NCBI RefSeq assembly: GCF_029581275.1
Contig: NZ_CP120742.1
Coordinates: 780,501 to 844,500 of the forward strand
DNA: 64,000 nt
Direction: 5' to 3'
Source of the DNA: Micromonospora sp. WMMD1155
GTDB taxonomy: Bacteria; Actinomycetota; Actinomycetes; Mycobacteriales; Micromonosporaceae
This document shows positions 53,303 to 61,511 of the stretch, piece after piece. Both the position numbers and the translations under genes were made by a program. The notes under the pieces were generated by a model that saw only the letters and a program-made list of their open reading frames with translations, made no database searches and was not told the origin of the DNA. Position 1 is the stretch's first letter. Each line of letters starts with the position of its first letter.

Positions 53303-53525
53303 CTCGCCGCGCCGCGCACGGACAAGACGGACACTTGAGGACGCAGGCTCTCGACTCCCCGAGTGTGGAACGGGTGCGGGGCGGACTCCGTCCGGTCGTC
53401 GTCGGGGTTGACCACGACGCCGCCACCGGTTGCCTGCGCACGGGCCGTGATCGACGAACTGACACGACGACCGGCCGTGGCATCGCTCACCGCGACGCCG
53501 CGGCCGGCCTGGCCGGGGCCGCCTG

Positions 53526-54413
53526 TCAGGCGTCGGCAGCGGGCTTCAGCACGTCGAGGCACCACTGGCGGAAGGTGGTCGGCGTGCTCCACTCGGAGGT
53601 GCGGGTCACTCCGTTGTCCAGGCCCTCGTTCTTGGCCACGGCCATGTCGAGCAGGCCCTGCGCGATGGCCTCGGAGCGGCCGGCCCGCAGCATGTCCTCC
53701 CGGTATGCCTCACCGGGGACCTGCTGGTAGCGGACGGGACGGCCGAGCACGTCGGCGATGACGGCGGCCATCTCGTTCTGGGTGAGATCCTCCGGGCCGA
53801 GGACAGGTACCTCCTCGAAGCCGGTCCACGTGTCGTCGCGTAGCAGGCGGGCGGCCACCGCGGCGATGTCAGTGGTGGCGACGGTGGGCGCGGACAGCTC
53901 CGGCGCCGTGGTGCCGTACAGGACGCCCTGTCGGGTGATCGGGGCGAGCTGCCACAGCACGTTGTCCATGAAGGACGGCATGGTCAGAGCCCGGTACGGC
54001 ACGCCGGTCGCGGCGATCAGGTCGTCCATCGCGAGCGTCGCGGTGACATGCCCGGCCCGGCCGGCCATCGGCGTGCCACGGCCCAGCGCCGAGATGCCGA
54101 CCACCCGCGGGACGGCGGCCAGCGCGTCGAGCACCGGTCGGGTGAAGCCGGAGTACGCCTCGTCCAGGCTCGTCGACCGCGGGTCGGCCAACACCAGCCA
54201 GAAGACGGCGGAGGCACCGGCGAACGCCTCGGCCACGACGGCCGGATCACCGTGCGAACCCCGGACGACCTCGACCCGCTCGACGACGCCCGGTGCCAGC
54301 CGCGCCGGGTCACGGGCCACCACCCGCACCGGCGCGCCGGCTTCGAGCAGATCCTGGACCAGACGGCCGCCGATGTTGCCGGTCGGAGCGGTTACCACAA
54401 TCATGGCTTTCAT
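53526..54413 (-). CDS. NmrA-like NAD(P)-binding protein
   Basis: 295 residues with the atypical-SDR loop TAPTGNIGGRLVQDL, VRVVARDPARL (NADP preference) and LTMPSFMDNVLWQL. It lacks a YxxxK motif, as NmrA-like and quinone-sensing proteins do. It is divergent from a LysR regulator 91 bases away. The start may be ATG 54413 or 54404. Confidence 0.85.
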   Translation of the reverse strand: MKAMIVVTAPTGNIGGRLVQDLLEAGAPVRVVARDPARLAPGVVERVEVVRGSHGDPAVVAEAFAGASAVFWLVLADPRSTSLDEAYSGFTRPVLDALAAVPRVVGISALGRGTPMAGRAGHVTATLAMDDLIAATGVPYRALTMPSFMDNVLWQLAPITRQGVLYGTTAPELSAPTVATTDIAAVAARLLRDDTWTGFEEVPVLGPEDLTQNEMAAVIADVLGRPVRYQQVPGEAYREDMLRAGRSEAIAQGLLDMAVAKNEGLDNGVTRTSEWSTPTTFRQWCLDVLKPAADA

Positions 54414-54492
54414 CCCTGTTCATGGGGAAACTGACGTACCCAGTCAACGCGGATCCGCTGCGAAGCGGAAAGACCATCTCCCTCTGGATTGA

Positions 54493-54498
54493 TACCGT
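54493..54498 (+). promoter_or_regulatory. -10 element for a leaderless lysR mRNA
   Basis: TACCGT ends six bases before ATG 54505; AAGACC 17 bases upstream is a partial -35. The intergenic space also holds TGAC-N7-GTCA (54434-54446 region), a LysR-type T-N11-A-like dyad. Confidence 0.45.
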
Positions 54499-54504
54499 GG
54501 CGAT

Positions 54505-55362
54505 ATGAGTGATCTGGAGACGCGGCAGCTCCGCTACTTCGTGGCGGTCGCCGAGGAGCGGCACTTCGGCCGGGCCGCCGACCGGCTCGGGATGGCCCAG
54601 CCGCCGCTGTCGCGCGCCATCCGCAACCTGGAACGGCAGCTCGGGGTGCAGCTTCTGATCCGCACCACGCGGCAGGTGGCGTTGACCCCGGCCGGCGAGA
54701 CCCTGCTGGCCGACGCCAGGGTGGCGCTGGACGCGATCGGCGCCGCCCAGCGCCGGGCCCGCCGGGCCGGCCAGGAGACACCGGCCCTCCGGCTGGCACT
54801 CAAGGCCGACTACGACGGCGGGCTGCTGCCGCTGATCCTGGAGGCGTACGACGTCATGCCTGTCGAACTGCTGCTCGGTGGGCGAGGCGAGCAGGTGCCG
54901 GCGCTGCGCGACGGGCGTGCCGACGTGGCGCTCATCCCGGCGCTCGAAGACGAAGACGGGCTGGACAGCGAGCTGTTGCTGACCGGGCCGAGCGTGGTGG
55001 CGCTGCCGGCCGCCGACCCGCTGGCCGCGCGGACGACCATCCGACTTGCCGATCTGACCGGCCGACGGCTCCCGGACGGGTCACCGGCCGAGGAGGCCCG
55101 CATGGTGGGCAACCGGCGACCGCTGGACCTCGCGCAGATCTTCAACCTGGTCGAGGTGGGCACCGCCGTATGGTTCCTGCCGGATTGGGTGGCTCGGCGG
55201 TACTCACGGCCCGGCACCGCCTTCCGGCCCGTACCGGAACTCGATCCGGTGACGCTGAAGGTGGCCTGGCCGGCCGAGTCACGCTCGCCCGCGGTGGCGG
55301 CCTTCGTGCGCGTGGCCCGCCAGGTCGCCGAAGCACCCGAGAAGCAGCTGCTGCGCGGCTGA
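54505..55362 (+). CDS. LysR-family transcriptional regulator
   Basis: 285 residues. N-terminal HTH: LETRQLRYFVAVAEERHFGRAADRLGMAQPPLSRAIRNLE. The C-terminal effector domain (about 90-280) is typical in length. It is divergent from the NmrA-like gene, its likely target. Probably leaderless. Confidence 0.92.
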   Translation: MSDLETRQLRYFVAVAEERHFGRAADRLGMAQPPLSRAIRNLERQLGVQLLIRTTRQVALTPAGETLLADARVALDAIGAAQRRARRAGQETPALRLALKADYDGGLLPLILEAYDVMPVELLLGGRGEQVPALRDGRADVALIPALEDEDGLDSELLLTGPSVVALPAADPLAARTTIRLADLTGRRLPDGSPAEEARMVGNRRPLDLAQIFNLVEVGTAVWFLPDWVARRYSRPGTAFRPVPELDPVTLKVAWPAESRSPAVAAFVRVARQVAEAPEKQLLRG

Positions 55363-55383
55363 GGCGTGCGTCGAAGGACGAAG

Positions 55384-55938
55384 ATGGTCACGAGTGCGCA
55401 GGACGTCACGGGCGTAATCGAGTCCGACCCGCAAGCGATGGAAGTCCTTCGGGCTGCGGCCGACCTGGGGCTACCGGACTGGTGGATCGGCGCCGGCTTC
55501 GTCCGCAACCGCGTCTGGGACGCGATCAGCGGCCGCCCCGTCTCGCCGGAGCGCGACGTGGATGTCGCCTACTTCGACCCGGAGAGGCTGGACCCCCGCG
55601 AGGACAGCCGTGCCGAAGCCCGAGCCACAGCGGCCCTGCCCGAGGTGCCGTGGGAGATTCGCAACCAGGCGCGAATGCATCTGCGCAACGGCGACCAGCC
55701 CTACACCTCCACCCTGGACGCCATATCCCGCTGGCCGGAGACGGCGACGTGTGTCGCGGTGACCCTCCGGGGCGACTCCATCCGCCTGGTGTCCTGCCAC
55801 GGCCTGACCGACCTGGTGGGGATGGTCGTCCGTCCCTCGCCGGCCTTCGACGACGCAGCGGGGCGCGCAACGGTACGGCACCGCGTGCAGGCCAAAGGAT
55901 GGCTCGACCGGTGGGCCGGGCTGCGGCTGGAAATCTAG
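55384..55938 (+). CDS. Nucleotidyltransferase-family protein (DUF925/NTP_transf_6 type)
   Basis: 184 residues. WWIGAGFVRNRVWDAISG and ERDVDVAYFDPE carry the minimal nucleotidyltransferase Gly and Asp motifs; the rest follows the DUF925 pattern to the KGWLDRWAGL end. ATG 55384 has GAAGGA five bases upstream, so the 18 bases before it are not translated. It starts 22 bases after lysR and may be co-transcribed with it. Substrate unknown. Confidence 0.8.
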   Translation: MVTSAQDVTGVIESDPQAMEVLRAAADLGLPDWWIGAGFVRNRVWDAISGRPVSPERDVDVAYFDPERLDPREDSRAEARATAALPEVPWEIRNQARMHLRNGDQPYTSTLDAISRWPETATCVAVTLRGDSIRLVSCHGLTDLVGMVVRPSPAFDDAAGRATVRHRVQAKGWLDRWAGLRLEI

Positions 55939-56028
55939 AGCTCGTACAGCCACAGACTCTTTCGGCTCGGGGCCGCCTAGGCGGAATCCCGGTTGAGCGG
56001 TCGAGTCCCGATCGGTGACGATCAAGCT

Positions 56029-56652
56029 GTGTCCGTACCCACCCGTCAGGTCCGCGGCCGATACTCGGCCGACACCATCACCGTCTACCAGGCGTACTCC
56101 ACGCAGATCGCGCTGCCTGCGGTGGCAGCCAGCCGTTTCGTGGCCCCCTTCAAGCGCGATCGGATGACGTGGATCAAACCTTCGTTCCTGTGGATGATGT
56201 ACCGCTGCGGCTGGGCCACCAAGCCAGGACAGGAGCGTGTGCTGTCCATCGACATCACGCGGGAGGGATTCGAGTGGGCGCTGGCGCGAGCCTGCCTGAG
56301 CCACTACGACCGGGACCTGCACGGCGACAAGGCAGCCTGGTCACGGCAGTTGAAGACCAGCCCCGTACGGATTCAGTGGGATCCGGAACGATCACTGCAG
56401 CTCACCGCACTACCGTACCGGTCGCTACAGGTCGGGTTGTCCGGCGAGGCAGTCGATCGGTACGTCGACGACTGGACGGTGTCCGTCACGGACATCACCC
56501 CCATCGTGCACCGCGTCCGGGACCTTCTGCGTAGCGGCGACGAACAGCAGGCGGCGGCTCACCTGCCTGCCGAACACGCCTACCCGCTGCCAGCCCCGAT
56601 CGTCGCCAGCATCAACGCCAGCCCGGACATCACCGGGACACTGCCTCCGTGA
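56029..56652 (+). CDS. DUF4291 protein
   Basis: About 207 residues with RYSADTITVYQAYSTQIALPA, RDRMTWIKPSFLWMMYRCGWATK and VRIQWDPER, the signature blocks of DUF4291, whose function is unknown. GTG 56029 is chosen just before the conserved region; TTG 55993 is an in-frame alternative. Its 3' end overlaps the convergent hxlR gene by 23 bases. Confidence 0.78.
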   Translation: MSVPTRQVRGRYSADTITVYQAYSTQIALPAVAASRFVAPFKRDRMTWIKPSFLWMMYRCGWATKPGQERVLSIDITREGFEWALARACLSHYDRDLHGDKAAWSRQLKTSPVRIQWDPERSLQLTALPYRSLQVGLSGEAVDRYVDDWTVSVTDITPIVHRVRDLLRSGDEQQAAAHLPAEHAYPLPAPIVASINASPDITGTLPP

Positions 56653-57022
56653 TCAGGTTCCGGTGCCCGGCATCGTAGGCTCGCCGCGCTCGTTCCACCT
56701 CTCCGAGGCTGGCGTCGGCCCAGGTGGCCAGGTGCGCGAAGAGTGGGCCGAGGCTGGCACCCAACTCGGTGATCTCGTACTCCACTCGAGGGGGCACCTC
56801 GGCGTGGTAGGTGCGCGTCACAAGGCCGTCGCGCTCGAGTTGGCGGAGCCGCTGCGTGAGCACCTTGGGCGTGATGCTGGTCAGCCGGCGTTCCAGCTCC
56901 ACGAAGCGCTGCCGACCGTATTCGTGCAGAGCCCACAGGATCGGTGTGGTCCACCGGCTGAACACGATGTCGACGACCGGCGCGACCGGGCACGCCAGCT
57001 CAGGATCCGCCGATTGCTGCAC
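56630..57022 (-). CDS. HxlR-family transcriptional regulator
   Basis: 130 residues with the HxlR winged HTH: CPVAPVVDIVFSRWTTPILWALHE, then LERRLTSITPKVLTQRLRQLERDGLVTR. GTG 57022 is preceded by GGAGGG. Divergent from an NmrA-like gene; members of this family often sense quinones or aldehydes through Cys. Confidence 0.9.
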   Translation of the reverse strand: MQQSADPELACPVAPVVDIVFSRWTTPILWALHEYGRQRFVELERRLTSITPKVLTQRLRQLERDGLVTRTYHAEVPPRVEYEITELGASLGPLFAHLATWADASLGEVERARRAYDAGHRNLITEAVSR

Positions 57023-57054
57023 GTGCCCTCCGTCACATACCCACTACTATCCTC

Positions 57055-57064
57055 TAGGTACCTA
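57055..57064. promoter_or_regulatory. HxlR operator candidate TAGGTACCTA
   Basis: A perfect 10-base palindrome in the hxlR/NmrA-like intergenic space, flanked on both sides by CTACTAT. HxlR-family operators are commonly such GTAC-centred dyads. Confidence 0.6.
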
Positions 57065-57130
57065 CTATGTCGACGCTACTAGCGTTCCCGGCAGCCGCGC
57101 AAACGACGCGGCCGGACTGGAGACGCAAAC

Positions 57131-57970
57131 ATGTTTGTCGTGGTAGGAGCCACCGGAAACGTCGGCAGTACCCTCTCGTCGACTCTCGCAGCCTCGGGTT
57201 CCGCTGTGACGGCGGTATCGCGGGGACGACGCCCGATCGACCTGCCAGACGGGATTCTTCACCGCCGCGCGGACCTCGAACGGCCGGAAAGCCTGCGGCC
57301 CGCGCTCGCCGGCGCTGAGGCGCTGTACCTGCTCGTGGAGGGCGCCGGGGCCCATCTCGACATGCGCGAGATCCTGCGGGTCGCCGCAGCCGGTGGCGTG
57401 AAGCGCATCGTGCTGCAGTCCTCGCAGGCGGTCGTCACACGGCCGGACTCGCCGTCACACGCACCGCTGCGCGCCATCGAGGACCTCGTCCGCCGATCCA
57501 ACCTCGGCTGGACGATCCTGCGCCCGGGCGGTTTCGCCTCCAACGCCTTCGCCTGGGCGGAACCGGTCCGGAGAGAACGGATGGTCGCCGCACCGTTCGG
57601 GGACGTCGGTCTGCCCGTGGTCGACCCGGCCGACATCGCCGAGGTGGCGGCCGCCGCCCTGCTCGACCACTCGCACGACGGCCGCACCTACGAACTGACC
57701 GGCCCGGCCCTGAGCACGCCACGCGAACGGGTCGCCGACCTCGCCGCCGCGCTCGGTGAGCCGATCGGCTTCCTGGACCAGACGCCCGACGAAGCCCGCG
57801 AACAGATGATGCGGTTCATGCCGCCCCCGGTTGTCGAGGGCACGCTGGCGATCCTCGGTGCGCCGACCGAAGCCGAACAACGGATCAGCCCCGACGTCGC
57901 AGAGGTCCTGGGTCGGTCACCACGCCCCTTCGCCGCCTGGGCGACGCGCAACATCAACGCCTTCCGCTGA
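57131..57970 (+). CDS. NmrA-like NAD(P)H-binding oxidoreductase (quinone-reductase-like)
   Basis: 279 residues. VVVGATGNVGSTL binds the cofactor; ILRPGGFASNAFAW and ELTGPALSTPRERVADLAAALG are typical of the NmrA/QOR2 group. Divergent from hxlR, a common pairing for electrophile response. Confidence 0.86.
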   Translation: MFVVVGATGNVGSTLSSTLAASGSAVTAVSRGRRPIDLPDGILHRRADLERPESLRPALAGAEALYLLVEGAGAHLDMREILRVAAAGGVKRIVLQSSQAVVTRPDSPSHAPLRAIEDLVRRSNLGWTILRPGGFASNAFAWAEPVRRERMVAAPFGDVGLPVVDPADIAEVAAAALLDHSHDGRTYELTGPALSTPRERVADLAAALGEPIGFLDQTPDEAREQMMRFMPPPVVEGTLAILGAPTEAEQRISPDVAEVLGRSPRPFAAWATRNINAFR

Positions 57971-58295
57971 CGCGCCGCGCCGCACTGTCGGAACGGCACC
58001 TCCGCCTGATGGCCGGACGGCCACAGTAGCCAGCCCGGCTGGACCACGAGGTTGCTGCCTCATCGCTACTTGCCCTCGGCCTGGTGCGGTAGGCAGACCA
58101 GCAGCGTCTGCCGGAACGGGCAGGCCGCAGTGTGGTCCGCCCGCCACGGCGTCGACGATCCACTGCTCGGGCAGCCGTTGCGCCTGGAGGGCCACGACCA
58201 CGATCACCCGGACAGCACGGCAAGCACTAATCGGCTCTGACCAGGCATTCTTGAGATATGGACCGTTCGATGAGCCTACCCCTGGAGGTACCGAG
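57971..58295. other. 325 bases without a recognisable gene
   Basis: A short plus-strand frame (58052-58240) ends in HGVDDPLLGQPLRLEGHDHDHPD, but without RBS or family resemblance. The last 60 bases hold the holin leader, with GGAGGT six bases before its ATG. Confidence 0.35.
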
Positions 58296-58529
58296 ATGTT
58301 CACCACGAAGTTCTGGAAGGCCACCGCCGAGCGGGCGGTGAAGAGCGCCGCGCAGGGTCTGCTCCTCTACTGGGGCGCCGACGTCGTGTTCAACGCGTGG
58401 CAGGCGGACTGGGCAGCGGCCGGGGGCATCGCCTCCGGTGCGGCGGTGCTGTCGGTGCTCACCTCACTGGTGAGTGCGAAGGTGTCCGGGGAGGGCGACT
58501 CGCCCAGCCTCGTCGGTGCCGAGCAGTAG
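58296..58529 (+). CDS. r1t-type phage holin, orphan
   Basis: 77 residues. FWKATAERAVKSAAQGLLLYWGADVVFNAW and a second hydrophobic segment (GGIASGAAVLSVLTSLVSAKV) match r1t-like holins, with a short charged tail. GGAGGT precedes ATG 58296. No endolysin, tail or integrase gene is nearby, so it is an isolated, possibly domesticated gene. Confidence 0.8.
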   Translation: MFTTKFWKATAERAVKSAAQGLLLYWGADVVFNAWQADWAAAGGIASGAAVLSVLTSLVSAKVSGEGDSPSLVGAEQ

Positions 58530-58739
58530 CTTCGCGATGCTGCGAACAGATGCGCCCCCGCTGACTCCGGCCGGCGGGGGCGAGCGCGACTGGCGGACCG
58601 GGGTGACCCCGCTTGTCCCCGCGCTCGACAGTCACACCCGCCTCCACGCTCGCGACTACGCCGGCCCCGGACACTCGCATGGCGGCGGCTGACTCAGCCG
58701 GCGTCCTGTGCCGCGAGAGGCGGCCCGTCAGTCAGTGCT

Positions 58740-59237
58740 TCACTGCCGGCCGCGGGACCGGGTGCGCGGCGTACCCGTGCCCCGGCCGACCGGCAGAGGC
58801 CGGTCCTCGACGATCCGCTTCATCACGATCGTCGACGTGAGCCGCTGCACCCCTGGCAGCGCCGCGAGCTTCTCGTCACGCAGCGCCGCAAATCCGGCGA
58901 GGTCCTTCGTGGCTACGCGGAGCAGGTAGTCCGGATCCCCGAACAGCCGCTCTGCGTGCCGTACCTCCGGGACCTCCACCAGTGCGGTCTCGAACTCACG
59001 AATAGTCGTCGAATCCTCGCGCTCCATCGTCACGTTGACGAGGACCTCGAAGCCGAGGCCAACGGCGGCGGGGTCCACCACCGCGCGATACCCCGTGATC
59101 ACCTTGACCCGCTCCAGCTCGCGCAGCCGGCGGTGACACGGTCCCGCGCTGAGCCGGACGCGGTCGGCCAGTTCGGTAACTGTCAACCGGCCCGCGACCT
59201 GCAGCTCGGCAAGGATCTGTCGATCGATGTCGTCCAT
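58740..59237 (-). CDS. Lrp/AsnC-family transcriptional regulator
   Basis: 165 residues. HTH: MDDIDRQILAELQVAGRLTVTELADRVRLS..CHRRLRELE, then the RAM/AsnC effector domain with GDPDYLLRV. Start ATG 59237 gives the conserved N-terminus; 21 codons of upstream frame are dropped. Divergent from the PQ-loop transporter. Confidence 0.92.
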   Translation of the reverse strand: MDDIDRQILAELQVAGRLTVTELADRVRLSAGPCHRRLRELERVKVITGYRAVVDPAAVGLGFEVLVNVTMEREDSTTIREFETALVEVPEVRHAERLFGDPDYLLRVATKDLAGFAALRDEKLAALPGVQRLTSTIVMKRIVEDRPLPVGRGTGTPRTRSRGRQ

Positions 59238-59320
59238 GCGAACGATCCTTTCACTGGACCACCGGTGACCGCGAGAGATTGACAGAAGGTGACGACCCAA
59301 TCGGCATAATCTCGCAAGGC

Positions 59321-59929
59321 ATGGAGCTCATCGATGCCTTACCGATCGCTGCGGGGGTCTTCGGCGTACCGCAGTTCCTGCCCCAACTGCTCGGCGTGTG
59401 GCGAACCCGCAACGTGGCCGGTGTCTCGTGGTCCTGGGCAGCTATGACCAGCGTCAACAACGGCGCGTGGACCGCGTACTTCGCGCTCAACGGCATGTGG
59501 ATCGCGCTGGTACCGTCGATTTCCGCGACCGTGCTCGCCGGTGTCCTCGCCGTGCAACTGCTCCCGGGTGGCGTCGGGCGCCGCCCAGTCGCGATCGTGA
59601 CAGGCTGGACCGGCCTGCTCGCCGTGGCCTGGGCGGTGACTGGCACGGCCGGGCTCGGTACGGCGCTGACCCTGTCGTTCGTGCTTCAGGTGACGCCATC
59701 GGTATGGACCGCGTACCGAACCCATCGACCCACCGGCATCTCCCGCGGAACCTGGCTGCTCACCCTCGGCGAGCTGGGCTGCTGGGGCGGTTACGGACTG
59801 GCCGAGTCAGATCCGCGGCTGACCGTGCTCGGTTGCACCGGAGTGATCGCCAGCCTGCTTATGCTGGCCCGCACCCGCGTGCACCGCGAGTCACGCACCG
59901 TCAGGCCCGCCATCGTGGAGCAACGCTGA
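59321..59929 (+). CDS. PQ-loop repeat membrane protein (SWEET/MtN3-like)
   Basis: 202 residues with about seven membrane segments and two PQ-loop motifs: PQFLPQLLGVWRTRNVAGVSW and, degenerate, VTPSVWTAYRTHRPTGIS. Such proteins move sugars or amino acids. ATG 59321 is used; the TTG at 59279 that opens the frame is TTGACA, a -35-like element. Its position opposite an Lrp-type regulator suggests amino-acid-linked control (inference). Confidence 0.8.
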   Translation: MELIDALPIAAGVFGVPQFLPQLLGVWRTRNVAGVSWSWAAMTSVNNGAWTAYFALNGMWIALVPSISATVLAGVLAVQLLPGGVGRRPVAIVTGWTGLLAVAWAVTGTAGLGTALTLSFVLQVTPSVWTAYRTHRPTGISRGTWLLTLGELGCWGGYGLAESDPRLTVLGCTGVIASLLMLARTRVHRESRTVRPAIVEQR

Positions 59930-60289
59930 CGATGCAACGCCACGAACACGACGGCGAGCAGGTCGGCGGGTGCGCGATACGTGTCCACCAGCTGATCTAG
60001 CGCGCTTCGGCCCGTCGATCGCGGCAGGAAGCCGCCAGGTGATCCTGGTCGGCACGTTCAGGCCGAACCGTCCGGCGTACGGGGGCCGGCGCGGCTCCAG
60101 CAATTCGGTGACGCCGCCACGGTCGAGCACGTCGATGAGCGCGGCTGTGCCGCGTTCGACCTTGACCGCGATCTCCTCTGGGCGGAGAGGGATCAGCGCG
60201 AAGGCTGACGACCGCCGGGGCTCAGCCCGACGGGCACCCTCGTCCAGCCCCGCTACCCACGCGCGATATGGTCGCGGGCTTGTTGTCAC
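59891..60289 (-). CDS. Hypothetical protein (doubtful)
   Basis: 132 codons from GTG 60289. The middle (FALIPLRPEEIAVKVERGTAALIDVLDRGGVTELL) has protein-like composition, but no RBS or family is seen and the end overlaps the PQ-loop gene by 39 bases. It may be a decaying gene. The rest of 59930-60358 holds nothing else. Confidence 0.3.
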   Translation of the reverse strand: MTTSPRPYRAWVAGLDEGARRAEPRRSSAFALIPLRPEEIAVKVERGTAALIDVLDRGGVTELLEPRRPPYAGRFGLNVPTRITWRLPAAIDGPKRARSAGGHVSRTRRPARRRVRGVASSALLHDGGPDGA

Positions 60290-60358
60290 TGCCGGGAGCC
60301 CCTGAGATCCGGATGCGGGCCGCCCCGGCTGTTCCCATACTGAGAGCAGGTTTCGTCA

Positions 60359-60739
60359 ATGGCATGCCGTATCGGTGAGCTCGTGCTCAAGTGCCACGAC
60401 CCCGAGGTTCTGGCGCGATTCTGGCGCGAGGTCCTGGGCTTCGTAGAGCTTGATCGCGAAGAGGGCGTCTACATCGAGATCGGTCCGCGCGAAGGGTTCG
60501 GCGGCCCGCAGCCGACGCTCTTCCTCATCCGCGACGACGAGCCGAAGAACGGGCATGCCCGGCTGCACATCGACGTCAACCCCACCGACCGCGATCAGGA
60601 CGCCGAGCTTGAGCGCCTCCTGGCCGCCGGGGCCGAACTCGTCGACATCGGCCAGCCCGCGGATGCGTCCTGGCACGTTCTCGCCGATCCGGAAGGCAAC
60701 GAGTTCTGCCTGCTCAGGCGCCGCATCGACCCACTCTGA
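60359..60739 (+). CDS. VOC-family (glyoxalase-like) protein
   Basis: 126 residues forming one VOC domain: VLKCHDPEVLARFWREVLGF at the N-terminus and WHVLADPEGNEFCLL at the C-terminus, as in glyoxalase-like domain proteins (Glyoxalase_6). ATG 60359. Function unspecified. Confidence 0.82.
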   Translation: MACRIGELVLKCHDPEVLARFWREVLGFVELDREEGVYIEIGPREGFGGPQPTLFLIRDDEPKNGHARLHIDVNPTDRDQDAELERLLAAGAELVDIGQPADASWHVLADPEGNEFCLLRRRIDPL

Positions 60740-60813
60740 CGGCCGGGTGAAATCACCTTCAGGTACGTGAGCGGCGATCTCCGGCAGGTGGTCTCCGAGA
60801 GCGAGACGAGGGC

Positions 60814-61461
60814 CTAGCCCACCTGGCGGCGCCCGGATACCGATGCCGGGGGCGCCAACCGCACCACGGGTGGGAGCGGCGTGACATCCGGGGAGGCTTG
60901 GAATGCCGAGATGGCGAGTGCGGCGAAGCGCCGGGAGGCGGTGACCTGGGTAGTCGGCGAGGTCGCGTGGATACCGCTGTTGGCCATGAGCACGAGAAGG
61001 ACGTCGTCCAGGACGAAGTCGGGGCGCAGGCGGCCCGTTCCCTTGGCGCGGCGGGCCAGTTCGTCGATCGCTTTGAGCGCGTATTCACGGCGTGCCTCGA
61101 AATCAACCGCATTGGGAAAGGCCGAGACGAGAGCTGCGGTGAAACCTCGATCATGTGCGTGCAATTCACACATCTTCTCGATCACGAGACAGAAACCGTG
61201 CCATGGATCCAGATCGGCAAGGCCCTCGTCGACGACGGCGTGACACGCGTTCATCTGCTCCGCGAATGCCTCGGTGACCAGTATCTCCTTGGTCGGAAAT
61301 CGGCGGTACAGGGTGGCAGGCGCAACCCCGGCGCGCCGGGCGACCTCCCGCATGGGCACATCCAGACCGTCCACGGCGAAGACCGCGCGGGCGGCCTCGA
61401 GGATGCGCTCGCGGTTGTTCAGGGCGTCGGAGCGGAGAGTGTGAGGCAAACGATCGGTCAC
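60814..61461 (-). CDS. TetR-family transcriptional regulator
   Basis: 215 residues with HTH RERILEAARAVFAVDGLDVPMREVARRAGVAPATLYRRFPTKEIL. GTG 61461 is seven bases after TAAAGT, so it is probably leaderless; the longer frame to 61572 overlaps the divergent gene. It is likely to regulate the quinone oxidoreductase-like gene across a 50-base gap. Confidence 0.88.
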   Translation of the reverse strand: MTDRLPHTLRSDALNNRERILEAARAVFAVDGLDVPMREVARRAGVAPATLYRRFPTKEILVTEAFAEQMNACHAVVDEGLADLDPWHGFCLVIEKMCELHAHDRGFTAALVSAFPNAVDFEARREYALKAIDELARRAKGTGRLRPDFVLDDVLLVLMANSGIHATSPTTQVTASRRFAALAISAFQASPDVTPLPPVVRLAPPASVSGRRQVG

Positions 61462-61468
61462 GGCTCTC

Positions 61469-61503
61469 ACTTTAGCCAGGCGGACGGCGGCGTGCGTTAG
61501 CGT
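61469..61503. promoter_or_regulatory. Two divergent -10 elements for leaderless tetR and oxidoreductase mRNAs
   Basis: Leftward TAAAGT (61474-61469), seven bases before GTG 61461. Rightward TAGCGT (61498-61503), eight bases before ATG 61512. Clear -35 elements are lacking. Confidence 0.5.
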
Positions 61504-61511
61504 CCGCCTGC

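Noticed and set aside
52061..53338. 425-codon plus-strand frame
   Set aside because: Antisense to the broken ltrA-like gene; the minus strand rebuilds a known family and the plus frame does not.
58296..58529. Prophage centred on the holin
   Set aside because: No integrase, terminase, structural genes or attachment repeats are nearby.
59279..59320. TTG start 14 codons upstream of the PQ-loop protein
   Set aside because: TTGACA there resembles a -35 element, and residues before ATG 59321 are not conserved-looking.
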